From Lytechinus variegatus (lineage: Eukaryota > Echinodermata > Echinoidea > Temnopleuroida > Toxopneustidae), in the NCBI RefSeq assembly GCF_018143015.1, contig NC_054749.1, positions 32,172,911 to 32,236,910 on the forward strand: 64,000 bases of DNA. Direction: 5' to 3'. The position numbers and the translations under genes are program-made. The first letter of the stretch is position 1. Each line of letters starts with the position of its first letter. Shown piece after piece: positions 11,361 through 23,340 of this stretch. The notes below the pieces were generated by a model that was not told the origin of the DNA, did no database searches, and saw only the letters and a list, made by a program, of their open reading frames with translations.

Positions 11361-11615
11361 AGGGGTCCACACAATACAAGCACGGCTTTTTAGTGGATTC
11401 CTCCATTTTCTCAGAATTTTACTTTATAATTGTTATAACATTTTGCTTATACATGTATATAATACTGTTCTGTTTTACTTATAGATAAATATCATATACT
11501 GTACATACCTCAATTTATTTTGTCTGTATAAGTTCATTGTACCTATTTTGACCACATTAGTTTGTTCTGCTGAAAATGAAATGGAATCAAATAAATTGAA
11601 ACTGAAATTGAAACT
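11361..11615 (+). mobile_element. LINE 3' end with conserved hairpin
   Basis: AGGGGTCCAC (11361-11370) pairs with GTGGATTCCT (11393-11402), using two G-U pairs, around an inner AAGC-ACG-GCTT hairpin (11378-11388). A short-repeat tail of the GAAACTGAAATTGAAAC type ends the unit near 11610. The architecture is the same as at 436-625 but the sequence is diverged, so this is a separate old insertion. Confidence 0.6.
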
Positions 11616-12300
11616 ATGCTCTGACATAATGTCTGGCGTGCAACTTTGAGATCTGACGTGATAATGTCCTTGAAGAAACTGCCAGCTTATATACAAATTA
11701 TTCACTATTCTGTAAGCTTCTAGTATTGTCTACAAAAAGAAAATTCTGCCGATTTCTAGAGCAGTCCAACATTCTTGAATTACCACAGTGAAAATAACAA
11801 TGTAAACAAAATAGCTAATCCTATTGTTCTTTTCACTGCCACTACAGTCTATTGTACAGCAATCTCTATTTAGAAATAACAAAATTCCTCAGCCTGTTAA
11901 ATAGACATGCCTACCAAAGACTTACCATAGAGCCTTACTGAGACATTCTGGAATATTCTTAATCATTCTATGCTAGGAATATCCTTAAAGAGAAAATAAC
12001 TAAATAAAATGAATGTAATTGCTGCTATAATTCTACATCGGTGGATCCAGGGGGTGGCGCAGGGTGCGCCCCCCCTAATATTTGAGCGGCGCTGAAGGCG
12101 CAAAAAATAAAAAAGAAAAGAAAAGTAAAAGAAAGAAAAGGCACTATTAGGCGCTTGAAAAAATAAAAATAAAGGAAAGTAAAGAAAAGGCGCTGCTTAA
12201 AAAAAAATACACTGATATAACATTAGCAACAGTAAAGGAAAGACTATCCCCCAGCAAAGCACAATCATATCATCTTCATTATCTTTTCTTTAACTACATT
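11616..12300. other. Noncoding
   Basis: The sequence GTGGATCCAGGGGGTGGCGC at about 12041 looks like a transposon end (compare the inverted CTGGATCCGCC near 14551), but the element cannot be delimited. A purine-rich AAAGAAAAG tract follows at 12100-12200. Confidence 0.4.
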
Positions 12301-12309
12301 TTTCCCAAC

Positions 12310-12830
12310 TTCGCCGGTAGCAGTGCGCTGCCTGCATCTCACTGGCGCCAATCAAGAATAATCAGCTCCACCTAAATCTAACGGCGCCATCTGGTTATAA
12401 ATCGGCGCTGCTTGAGTTCTTAACCGGCGCCGATCAAGGATAATCAGCGCCACCTAAATCTAAATCGGCGCCGGGCAAGAATAATCAGCGCCATCTGGTG
12501 ATAAATCGGCGTCGGTAAAGAAAAATCGGCGCTGCCTGAGTTCTAAACCGGCGCTGATCAAGAATAATCAGCGCCACCTAAATGCAAATCGGCGCCAGAC
12601 AAGAATAATCAGCACTACCTGGCTGAAAATAGGCGCCTCCTGGTTCTAAATCGGCGCCAGTCGATTATGAATTGCCGCTGCCTGAATCTTACGTGACGTC
12701 GGAAAAAAATAATCAGCACTACTTGTTTAAATCGGCACCGCTCAAGACAAATCGGCGCTGCCTTTGTCTTAACCGGCGCCACCTAAATTTAAATCGGCGC
12801 CGGTCAAGAATGATCAGCGGCACCTGGTTA
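12310..12830 (+). repeat. GGCGCC-bearing minisatellite
   Basis: About ten irregular units of roughly 45-60 bp alternate a TCGGCGCC block, a TCAAGAATAATCAGCGCCACC block and a CTAAAT linker. Most units carry the palindrome GGCGCC or a one-base variant. Units are diverged and of unequal length. I see no gene. Confidence 0.8.
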
Positions 12831-13790
12831 TACATTTTATTGTTGAATGGTCATAACGAATAACAAAAGCTTATCGCATGCCCTTACAGAGTGGACTGGG
12901 GCGGGACAGTTGCCCACAGATGTCATGAAATCTTTAATTTGTTATTTAAAAAATCCCAGAATCATACAAAAGTGTAGAGCAAATCCTTTAATTTTGATTT
13001 TATTTTCTAGTGCTTCAGTAAGTAAAGATCAGTCACCTTTCTTCTTTACACATTCCACACTGTGTCACCTCTTTGGCCTTAAGTGCAAGACAGCTACTAT
13101 AGTGTTTTATAAAGATGATTCGATATTTTAGTCCAAAACTTTGCTAAAACCCGTTGCTTATACCGGGAGTGTATAATTACGCAACCAGACGTATATTCGT
13201 TAGACCTTAAACCACTAAATATAATTTTCAATGTATAAATACAGTTTGTCAATACTTTTGTTTTAACGTTTAAATGTTTACGCCACAAAATTTGATTTAT
13301 TTTCATCTTCCATTAAGTTAGATATTATTCATCTGATCACTCTGGAAGAAGTTTAAAACAAAGATAACGATACCTGTAAAACTGGAGAACTATTTCCAAA
13401 GCTCTGTCTTGAAGGATCTCTTTCTGAATTCAGGTCATAAGCATTATATCCAGTTTCATCGAAGTAATCAGATAAAAATTACTCATCATTCAGCATCACA
13501 AATACCAAATTCTGTATATGTGCCTATACATCATGTACATGAAAATGAATGATAATATATAAACCTGGAATTGTGATACATTCCAAATGATTCATAATGT
13601 AGCATCATTGTATATGCAGAGGCGTCGATCCTGGGGGGGGGATCGCCCCAACGATGAAAATACCCTCCCCCAATAATTACGAATGTGCAAAAATACATGT
13701 ACAATAATGTTACACAGAAATCAGCAAACGAGATTGAGCTACACAACTCGTTCTTTATTTAAAATCGTGCTCAAATTGTCCGCTTTTCAG
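12831..13790. other. Noncoding
   Basis: I recognise nothing here. A G run with a GGATCGCCCC motif at about 13630 resembles other transposon-end fragments in the window. Confidence 0.4.
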
Positions 13791-13799
13791 ATTGGATAT

Positions 13800-14262
13800 A
13801 TAAAAAATTTCTGCTCGCGCTTCGCGCTCGCATCATTTCCGTAGAAAACCCCATACTTTTCATGATTATAGGTAAATAGAATGTCCCATTTTCAGTTCTG
13901 AACCTCAAAAGAACTCCCGCTTCGATTTGCAATAATCTTTTGTTGGATCATCTTGTTCTTTATTAAAATCGTCCATTAAACTGTTTCTTTTTTTTCAGAT
14001 CGAAATATCAAAATTTTAAGCTCGCGCATCTATTTTTTTTAGATACCCATCTTAATCATTGATATCAAAAAAGCTTAGAATAACAAGCTTTCAGAATATA
14101 AAGAAATTTCAGCTCGCCCTCGGCACTCGCATTATCTGTGTAGTGAGATATGTATCCTCCTCATGAGTTACTACAAACAGTCCTAAACAGGCACCTTTTT
14201 CCTGTTTTCAGGTCAGTATACTATAAAAATTTCAGCTCGCGCTTCACGCTCGCGATAATTTG
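13800..14262 (-). repeat. Second cluster of the GC-rich palindromic motif
   Basis: Copies of GCTCGCGCTTCGCGCTCGC and variants stand at about 13804, 14020, 14113 and 14233, inverted relative to the 5.7-8.5 kb array and with similar AT-rich spacers. One more lies near 48578. Confidence 0.75.
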
Positions 14263-14311
14263 TCAGTGAGATATTTGTCTCTATCTCATGAGTCATATAG
14301 ATAAATAAATA

Positions 14312-14320
<9 letters not shown>

Positions 14321-14379
<59 letters not shown>

Positions 14380-14403
14380 TATATATATATATATATATAT
14401 ATA
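14321..14403 (+). repeat. (AT)n microsatellite
   Basis: About 80 bp of AT/TA dinucleotides are followed by a (GT)n run to about 14430. Confidence 0.95.
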
Positions 14404-14630
14404 TGTGAGTGTGTGTGTGTGTGTGTGTGGTGTGCGTGTTTTGACAGGATCAGACTTTACTGACCCCCTTTTTTTAACATTTTCTTTTATGGCGCCGGTG
14501 AAGTGCAAAAATATGTGCGCCGCTCGGCAGTGCGCCCCCCCCCTTTCGCCAAAAGCTGGATCCGCCTATGTTCTACTTATATATAACAATTGGTACCAAC
14601 GGTTAAAGAATATCGACAACAAAAATTAAC

Positions 14631-15400
14631 ATTCTATAAGTTTTTGTTTGGTAAATAAGAGCAAAAAGTATGATTTATGCAGATATTATATTAGCAAAAA
14701 TATTTAATACAAAAAAATCTTATCATTTCGGAAAAAAAATTAACCATGCAGGCTTGTGGATCACATCCAACACTATTATCATGTCAATTTTCACGAAGTT
14801 CGGGCGATCGGCAGCCAGGATCTCGAGGGTGGGGGGGGGGGGGCGTTGATTTCACGGCCGCGGAACGGTTTTCAAAGTTTGGTTGAAAAGCGACTTACGG
14901 TTGCGGAGTTAGGTGTCATAGGAGAGTCTTGCATGTAAACTTTAACGTTGACCTGAAAATGACCTTTGACCTTACCATGTGACCTTCAACTGCAGCATAA
15001 CATGCAGGTCCCCCAAGTCCATCTACCATCCAAGTTTGGTTGAAAAGCGACTTACGGTTGCGGAGTTAGGTGTCATAGGAGAGTCTTGCATGTAAACTTT
15101 AACGTTGACCTGAAAATGACCTTTGACCTTACGATGTGACCTCCGACTGGAGCATAACATTCTATAAGTTTTTGTTTTGTAAATAAGAGCAAAAAGTATG
15201 ATTTATGCAGATATTATATTAGCAAAAATATTTAATATAAAAAATCTTATCATTTCGGAAAAAAAAATAACCATGCAGGCTTGTGGATCATATCCAACAC
15301 TATTATCATGTCAATTTTCACGAAGTTCGGGCGATCGGCAGCCAGGATCTCGAGGGGGGGGGGGGTGTTGATTTCACGGCCGAGGAACGGTTTTCAAAGG
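14631..15400 (+). repeat. Two interleaved direct duplications
   Basis: A unit of about 240 bp at 14631-14870 recurs at 15159-15400 with few differences. A second unit of about 129 bp at 14875-15003 recurs at 15032-15160. The shorter unit contains closely spaced TGACCT half-sites (TGACCTTTGACCT). Low divergence indicates recent tandem duplication of a mobile or satellite segment. No coding sequence. Confidence 0.85.
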
Positions 15401-15840
15401 GGGTCTGACCATGCAAAAGATCACAATCGTATGGTAATTTTTACGTTTTTGTACATGGTTTTGGAAAAAAGTGTGGGGGGGGGGGTGCTCAAGCTGAAGG
15501 TCCGCGCCCCCTGGATAACCCATCCCCTGTCATATAACACCCTCCAAAAAATTTTTTAAAAAAGGTTAAAAAGCGATAAGGCAAAAAAATAATAATAACC
15601 TATGGGTATATTGCTTCCTTTTATAACATGGCCTATATAATGTTTCCAGATTTTTAATGGTTTAAAAAAAAAATCTGCCCAGTACTGTCTACTTTCTACG
15701 GTAAAATATGGATCTATCAGTATCCCTGTTCAGGGGCGGCTCCGGGGTATTCTAATTGGGGGCAAAGCGACTGATGACGTCATATTCATCTCTCACCTGA
15801 ATAACTGGGATATTATAGAGTACGCTTTCTTACATGCTTC
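15401..15840. other. Noncoding
   Basis: This stretch holds poly-G runs and AT-rich sequence. CAGGGGCGGCTCCGGGG at about 15730 looks like a transposon end. Confidence 0.4.
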
Positions 15841-16710
15841 CTTCTCTCTTTCATTTTCTTCATTTTTTCTCCTCATTTTCCATCATAAGGGAGACAAGTT
15901 TTACATCCAAGACTGTGACGTCATGCACAGGCAAGCAGCTCCTTCGTACGCCATGTGATATGTAATGAAATTAAAACATTTTCTAAAGAAAAAACAGTTA
16001 TTTTATTTGTGCAGTGGATCAGACAAATATCTCTGGCTACATCCTATTATCCTCTCTCTTTACTTCCTTCTCTCCCTCTTCCACAATTATCCCTCTCTTT
16101 CTCACTACTCACACTTGGTCTCTATCTCACCAATATTTCTCTAGCACCTTCTATTATCCCCTCTCTCCTCTCATTACCTCCTCTTTTTCCTCAATCACTA
16201 TCCCTCTCTTTCTAACTACTCACACTTGATGGTCTCTCTCTATTTCACCAATATTTCTCTAGCACCTATTACCCCCTCTCTCTCTCTCTCTCTCTCCTCA
16301 ATCACTCTCACTACTCACACTTGATGGTCTCTCTATTTCACCATTATTTCTCTGGCACCCTTCACTGATCCTAATAGCTCTCTCTTCCACAACTATTCCT
16401 CTCTGGCCCCCTTCTAATTCTCCCTACTCTCACTTGTAGATCTATGTCTTTGCCTCACAAATATTTCTTCTCTGGCTCCATCTCCACATTCTCTCTTGCT
16501 TTTTGCCCCCACCCCCTCACTCCTCTATCTCTTCGACCATCAACCCTCCTTCGCCCCCCCCTCTTTCTCACTACTCGCACTTGTTAGTCTCTTTTATTTC
16601 TCTCGTCCTCTCTTGCACTCTTCTCTCATCCTCCATCGCTTCTACCTCCCCTCTTCCATCACTATCTCAATATCTCTCTATTGGTCCCCCTCACCACTCT
16701 CTAAATAGTA
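15840..16710 (+). repeat. CT-rich minisatellite
   Basis: Pyrimidine-rich units of roughly 100-130 bp repeat the phrases ACTACTCACACTTG, GGTCTCT and ACCAATATTTCTCTAGCACC (about 16100-16350), decaying toward both ends. The open frames here are low complexity and not genes. Confidence 0.75.
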
Positions 16711-17938
16711 TTCACGTACACATCTTTCCATAAATACCAATCAGATTTCTATGCAATACACATAAGTTATTGCCTATTAAAGGAAATCTCCTTGCAGTAG
16801 AATATATAGAGTATATAGTGATATCTTTATTGATCCATGCACTCCCCCGCCCCCAACCCCCAAAAGATACTCATGAACACTACTTCTCTAGAGTGGCCTT
16901 TAGACACACTTTCCTGTATTTGATCTTTGACAACAGAATGAAACGATTCCAAACCATGAACATCACATATCAGTTTCAACATTTTATTATAAAAAATATA
17001 GCTTTATATAGAAAAAATATACTACATATACCATCTTATAACAATATACACTTTGATATTACATTTTATTTTTTCATTTATTTTATTTTGACATGGTACA
17101 TGTACATCAGCGAAAGGCTGTTCTTCCGAACATCCATGTATAACAAACAGGGCTGTCTGAAAGTATATGATATTACCTCTCACAACAAAGCATTTCATCT
17201 ATTAAGAATGGTAAATAAAATACACACTTTTAAAAAATGTGTAATATTCGCAGATACAAATGTTCTGTTTTAAGTGATCCAGATTGAAAAAATATATGCA
17301 ATTTACTAACTACAAATTATGATAGCAAGTTATTCAACATAACAATTAAAAATGTTCACAAAAGCCTTAAAAAAGCATCGTCAGCTTCATCCTGTAAATG
17401 TGAGAACAATCTTCATGGCTTGGTGATACAATAGCCATACTATGGAGCTATAAAAAATTCTTCTAACAATAAATCTCAAGCAGATCAAATATGTGATATT
17501 TGAACAGCAGTCATTCATCATTTCCACTTCATAATAACAGGTTATGTAACATTTGGTTATGTTGTGATCTGTGTGTCCAGGGACATTGTAGTGCTCTCCT
17601 TTGACAATTTGTGTTCAAACAATTTATTTTCTGTGTTTCGTTTTATTAGATTACCGTTTCTTTAGTTTTTGTTGGCCCTTTTCATCAGGAGAAACAAATA
17701 CAACTACAAAGTGGTATGCACTGAATAAGCAAGAAAATTTGATATCACCAGACAGAAAAAAAAGATATCGGTCATGACATGTTGGCTGTAAGAAGAATGG
17801 TGAATATACATGAAACTACAAGACTAAGTGGTGTTTGACCTTAGATAACCCCCTCTAGGATTACAATTGCCATCTTTTCTGTACTACCACATTCCAGAAA
17901 GCTTCATACTCACATTATATTCATTATCACCATTATAA
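16711..17938. other. Noncoding
   Basis: The 167-codon frame at 16770-17273 has AT-driven composition and no recognisable domain, so I do not call it. I see nothing else. Confidence 0.45.
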
Positions 17939-19690
17939 TTGCAAATATCGTCAAAATTCAAGATGCTAAAGAGGCATGGATATATTAAGAAAGGGAAGGG
18001 GTTCATGGGGGTACCACATCATGTGGTTAAAAGGCGGAAAATTAGACAGGAGACAGAAGAGCCAATAAATGATCCAGTGTCGGTAAGGAAGCTCCAGGCT
18101 GGAATTTCTGATCCCAGTCCCACATGTGCAGCTTTGGAGGGCAGCTATCTCATTGATGGTGGACTGCTGGCAGCTGTTCTTGGCAATGCTCATTTATGTC
18201 CAGGAGGTAAGTTTTATGGAGTTTTCAACTATTCATTATTCTCTTTGTAGTATGATTTACCAATTTTCTTGCTGTTTTATCTTGATTTATTCATTTGGCT
18301 CATCTCTCTTCAAAGTCTACAGAGGTGATTATATTTTCATATTCATAATACTTTAACTTACAAACATTTTATTTCATATTACTTTGGGACATCATACATG
18401 CTAGTATTTATACAAGGCTTTTTTTTCTCCTCTTGCTTTCTAGGTTTGTGAGCAACAAATGTGTGAAGCCGCCCAACACCTCCGGAGGGCTGCAATGGAG
18501 GAAGATAGCAGCATCAAGGAGGGGAATGTGGTGGAAGTGTCATTTGATGGGACATGGCATAGGCGTGGCCATCGTTCCAATCATGGGGTGGCATTGGTAA
18601 TTTCTATGGATACTCGGGAGGTATTAGATTTTGAATTTTTATCTAAGATATGTAAGGAGTGTGATGTTAGGAAGGATTGGGATAGGGAAGGGGAAGAATA
18701 CAAGGAATGGTGGGAGGGTCATGAAGAAGAATGCTTAGCTTATCATGAGGTAAGTAGTGGGCTGATGGAGGTTGAAGCAGCAGCTAGAATGTGGGGTAGG
18801 TCTATAGATAAACATAATCTTAGGTATAAATATATGGTAAGTGACTGGGACAGTAAATCATTTAATAAAGTTAGGGAAATATATGGTACATGTGAAAATA
18901 AATTGGTAGAAAAGTTAGATTGTGTAGGTCATGTGGGGAAAAGGATGTCTGATGCATTAGACAAAGTTCGTAAAGATATAAAGAAGGGTGAGAAATTGTC
19001 AGATGGGGAGTCAGTGGGGGGAGGTAAGGGTAGGCTAACAGGGACTAAAGATACAGGGGCAATAGGTAGGTTAAGTAAGTTTTATAGGAATGCAGTTCGT
19101 AGTAATTGTAAAGTAGTGATTAAGGATAAGGTCAAGATTAAGGCAGTTGAGAAAATGTAAAGGGCACTTCTTTATCATGAAGTCACACTTCCTGATAATA
19201 AAGTGCATCATCAGTACTGCCCAGACAGCGAATGGTGTGAGTACAAAAACAAAGGCAGTATGGTAGACAAAGACGGTGTTTTTTGATCTACTCTTGCCTA
19301 CAATTCAAGCGACTTAGTGCTCCAGACCTCATAAAAAGGTGCCTCCCAGGGTACACCCAAAATCAGATTGATCAAGTTTAAATTCTCTCATCTGGAAAAG
19401 GTGTCCCAAACACCTGTGGAGAGGTCCACGTGTTATTCGCATAGCAACAAATCTTTCCGTTCTGGCGTTCTACTGTGTCGCAGAGCAAAGTCGCAACAGA
19501 CTATTTCAAGCCCTGAATCTCAAAATGAGTGCTCATATCATGTCATCATGGCAAAGAAAGGATAGTGCAAGATTAATGAATTTAGAAAAAAGGGCAAGGG
19601 AGGTAGAAAACAAGAAAAAGGAAGCAAGTAGGGTTAGGAAATCAAGACAAGGAGATGCATGTGGAATGGGTGGGGGTTGCGTATGAATCT
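17939..19690 (+). pseudogene. Mutator-like transposase, nearly full length, broken
   Basis: The N-terminal segment (17963-18207, basic KKGKGF...KRRKIR) is followed by a GTAAGT donor and, after about 230 bp, a TTTCTAG acceptor. The main frame then begins at 18459. That part has an FDGTWHRRG motif with a candidate first catalytic Asp, a conserved WDREGEEYKEWWEGHEEEC block, and a VSDWDSK motif with a candidate second Asp. Translation stops at 19158, but homology continues through broken frames (HQYCP, WCEYK and a degenerate SGKGVPNTCGEVHVLF) to about 19690. The intron does not rejoin the frames as read. This family occurs widely in invertebrate genomes and is usually annotated as Mutator-like. 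It is inactive here. Three more remnants lie at 20250, 26228 and 32326. Confidence 0.75.
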
Positions 19691-20249
19691 GGGGCTTTTT
19701 TGACTAAATAATTTTAGTCTTGTACACTTGCTTTTACTGTGGAATTATTGGAAATATATTATCTTTTATAAATAATTCAAACTATTTTACTATTATTATT
19801 GTTATTTCAATTTATGGAATGTTTATGTACGAAATGCTTCAAGTTTGTTTCTTTCTTATTCCACCCGCAAATATCGTTACCAACGATCGATTTATTATCA
19901 AGTCATATTTCAAATTGTATTAAGAATAATTGTACAACTTAATGTAAAATAATAACATGTTTTTATTCATAGAAGACATAGAAAAATCTACCCTCTGTCA
20001 CCTCTGTCACCTCCACTGCCACTTTCATAAAGTACATATGTGATAGGAATGTCCAAGTTATTCACAGCAATGCTGATGCTCCAACATTCCTTCCATAAAG
20101 TAGATTAATAATTAATGTATTCATTATTATTCGTGTTTTGTGATGTGTACGAGACTGAGTGAGAGGACAATAACGGGAAAATATATATTACTAACATAGA
20201 GATCAAATGGCAATATAATATGACGAAGAGAGTAGGGAAAGGGATATAA
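19691..20249. other. Noncoding
   Basis: AT-rich; I see nothing recognisable. Confidence 0.45.
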
Positions 20250-20465
20250 AAGATGCAGAAGGCAGTAATGGCTGCTCTGTATTATTCTGTCAAACAGGAT
20301 GATCAGAATAAGTGTCGCCAGTAATGCCCTAATGGAGATCAATCGTGATGTATGTGATGTACAAAAGAGAAGGCAACATGGAGAATAAGAGATCACCATC
20401 TTGATGGTGTGTTCCTGGAACTCTTATCACCTACATTCAAGCAACTCAGAGAGTGCGAGAACTTA
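20250..20465 (+). pseudogene. Mutator-like transposase remnant, C-terminal piece
   Basis: A conceptual reading gives KAVMAALYYSVKQ, then a broken CRQ-CPNGD, then DGVFLELLSPTFKQL. This parallels KAILAILYHSVK, HQYCPKDG and DPVFLKELLPTFTRL of the better-preserved copy at 26228. It contains stops and frameshifts. Its sequence is too far from the neighbouring copy to be a recent duplicate. Confidence 0.55.
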
Positions 20466-22130
20466 TTTCTAAGTGACTTCCTGGTTTTGCGCAATGGCAG
20501 TTGAATTGTGATTCAAACTGGTTGACACAAAAGATCGCAATGAGGAAGAAAATATAAAGACGCACAAATACAATTCTTGACTTGTGGGCATGGTATTGTT
20601 TATCGTTGGCCTCAAGTACAAGATATTGCCATTGTTTAAAAAAATCTCTGCTCATGAAATTTAGATGACAATGTTGATAAATTGATGTAGCTGAGTGGTT
20701 CCTGAAAAGGAATCATGAATGGATGCAAACAATGGAATGCATTTTGTCAAGAAACCCTTAACATCAAATCAAATGTAATTACCAAAAAATTTCATAATTT
20801 TCCAAGGTGTAGCGGGTGTATTTTTCACACTGTGATCATATCAAGCAGTTCTTCACCGATTACAAAGACTGAAATCAAAAAGTGTACTTTGTGATTGTGA
20901 AAGTGACGAGGTGAATGCTATTATCAGATCTCTTGATTTGATCTACAGTACTTTGTCCCTGGAACATGCTTCACAGTGAGACTGAGTATGTAGATCAGTA
21001 CAAATACATACAAGAAATGCTACAAAAATTGAAGCTTTGGATAGGGCACAAAACAGTTCAAAACTCTTAAGACACCAAAAAGAGCATTTTCTCTCATCTC
21101 CATGTAGAAAAAGATGAATTATGGGAGCAGCTTCTTGGAGACATGTCCAACCAAACAAACACTCATGGAGTTAATGGCAGGGTTTGTCAAGGTAACGCAA
21201 AAACAACTTGCTGACGTTTTATCCGAAGGAAAGTTTGGTGAAGAGCCCAGCAAAGAATTAAGATAAAAAATGAAAGTTGTAAGCTTACTAAAAATACTTA
21301 GTTTCAGAATTGAATTTGGAGACCTGGACTTAAGTCACTTCCATAGAAGACATGCATCCCTTCACTTTCACTTAAGCAAAAAAAAATATATATCATAAAA
21401 CAATCTCAAAATGGCGGTCATCACAGTCCATTCAAGAACAGGGTGATGAAAACATGTTGGAAACGAGCGCTGCTCTTAAAAGAAAGCATGTCGAGGCAGA
21501 AAAGGTAGTATGGGGCTAATAAGGTTGAAGATAAACTGAAAGAAACAAATCGAAAGAAAACAGAGAAGGCTGCCCTGAAGCTAGAAAAGACAATATCATT
21601 AATGGCAATGTAAAGAAGTATGATGGACCATGTAAAAATCCTCTAGATGAAGAACATCTAATCAATAGAAATGTGATACAGCAATAAGATGGAAATGATA
21701 AAGAATGACATTAGATGTGTAAAAACGTTCTCGGTATAGTTGATAAAACGTTATTGTTTGGCAAGAAGAATTAGCATCGAACTTAAAAACTTTCTTGGGT
21801 GTATCGGAACACATAACTCGACCCGACATGACCAGTCATCCTTCCACTAGCAGTAGAACGGACATCGGTAAAAGGTAAACTTAGTCCACACACGAACTCG
21901 ACGGTGGGATATATTTCGACCACGGGTGGTTGAATATCCATCTAGTTTAATTTTACACCAACATGTCGACTGGTCATCTGCTATTGAGATTTAAAATACA
22001 GCAAATAATCCCATTATTAGTTGATTGGGAGATCCAACAAAACTTGTTACTGTCAAAATACATGTAACTATAAATAGTTCTTTGTGGAGGATGAGTGTAA
22101 ATGTTTCTTGTATTGCATTTTCTTCTCTTT
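20466..22130. other. Noncoding, possibly decayed transposon
   Basis: Fragments such as a Lys-rich stretch near 21480-21600 hint at an old coding segment, but I cannot assign it to any family. Confidence 0.35.
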
Positions 22131-22135
22131 CACAG

Positions 22136-23340
22136 ACATGCCTGAATGGTCATAAGGACCGCTTCTGCTTTCAGGAGACTCTACATAGAAGCCATGTTGG
22201 CGATATTAAAATGGCTTCAGCTATTTTATTGTCAGGGAATAACTTCACAAAAATCCAACACATGCTCAAAATTATGGGATTGCATCCTATAACCAGTAGA
22301 CTGTTCTTCGCAATGCAGAACAACTATGTCTGCCCTGAGGTACAGAGCACATTTGCCGGCATTGTGCAGAGAAATGTGGACGAACTGCATGGCCATGAGA
22401 TTGAAGTGTGCGGTGAGTACATTATACTGAATTGCACTACAGAATATCTAATAAGTTGTTTGTTTGCTATTAAGCGAATCAATCATGTTTCATATGTTCT
22501 TTGAAAATGAAAGAAAAAGAAAATTGCAACGGCTGTTTACAATGTCAAGATTATTATGCATTTGCTTTTTGTATCACCATGAAACATGCAATGCATTTCA
22601 ATCTATGTTTTATTTTCCCTATGTGACCTTAGTTGATGCACGTAATGACTCACCAGTGTTTAGCGCCCAATACTGCACCTACACCTTCCTGGACCATAAG
22701 ACAAAAAATATTGTGGATGTACAGTTCGTCGACAAGAGGAAGACTGAGGACAAGAGCCCCAGCATGGAGCCTCTTGCCCTTGTGAGGGCTTTGGATGCGA
22801 TAAAAGAGAAGAGGCTAAAAGTGACATAACTTGTGACAGATGCACTGATGGGTATGTATTTTATTTTGTATTATTGTTGCAAATCTTATTGATCTGTATG
22901 AATTCAGTCTATTGATTGTAGTTATCAGGGCCAAGCCCATTTCTTTATGATGAGGATCCCTAGGTACATGTATGCGATCTTTTAAAGAACTGCAGAAAAA
23001 GAGACCCCTTAGTGTTACGTTAATTTTGATGTCATTTACAGCTGCGTCATACATGTCTATATGTAATTTTCCATAATAAAGTTTTTAAATTGGAGTTTTT
23101 TCTGCAAGCCCTATGATACATTTTGTAATTTTTTTTTATTTGGGGGGGGGGGGGGTGTCATGAGAATCTGGTTCTGTTGTTCTGTAAGATGTTTTTTTTC
23201 ATGTGTTAATCAATGTAGTAGCAATTAAAGTTGAAATTACTGGATTAATGATTCTCTTAACAGGACGAGATTATCCAGAGATTATTCACAGTTGGGATGT
23301 TTGGCACGGAGCCAAAAACATTGGAAAGAAGGTGTCCAAG
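22136..23340 (+). pseudogene. Transposase-like gene with three in-frame exons and one stop
   Basis: Three exons join in frame through consensus sites: 22136-22412 (donor CG|GTGAGT), 22633-22851 (acceptor CTTAG, donor GG|GTATGT) and 23264-23340 (acceptor AACAG, donor AAG|GTAAGA); both junctions are phase 1. The product reads TCLNGHKDRF...ASAILLSGNNFTKI, then VDARNDSPVFSAQYCTYTF, then DALMGRDYPEIIHSWDVWHGAKNIGKKVSK. The Asp in VDAR and the HSWDVWHGAKN motif match a large family of transposon-derived proteins common in cnidarian, echinoderm and fish genomes; I cannot name its superfamily. One TAA (22827-22829) interrupts exon 2, and the C-terminal exons after 23340 are not found before other repeats begin. 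Intact splicing phase with a single stop suggests recent inactivation. Confidence 0.65.

Noticed and set aside
12040..14567. A 2.5-kb transposon with GGATCCAG-type inverted ends
   Set aside because: The ends match for only about 9 bases, no target duplication is visible, and similar end-like fragments occur at several other places.
16770..17273. 167-codon open frame
   Set aside because: AT-driven composition with many Ile, Phe, Tyr and Lys residues, no motif, and no neighbouring gene evidence.
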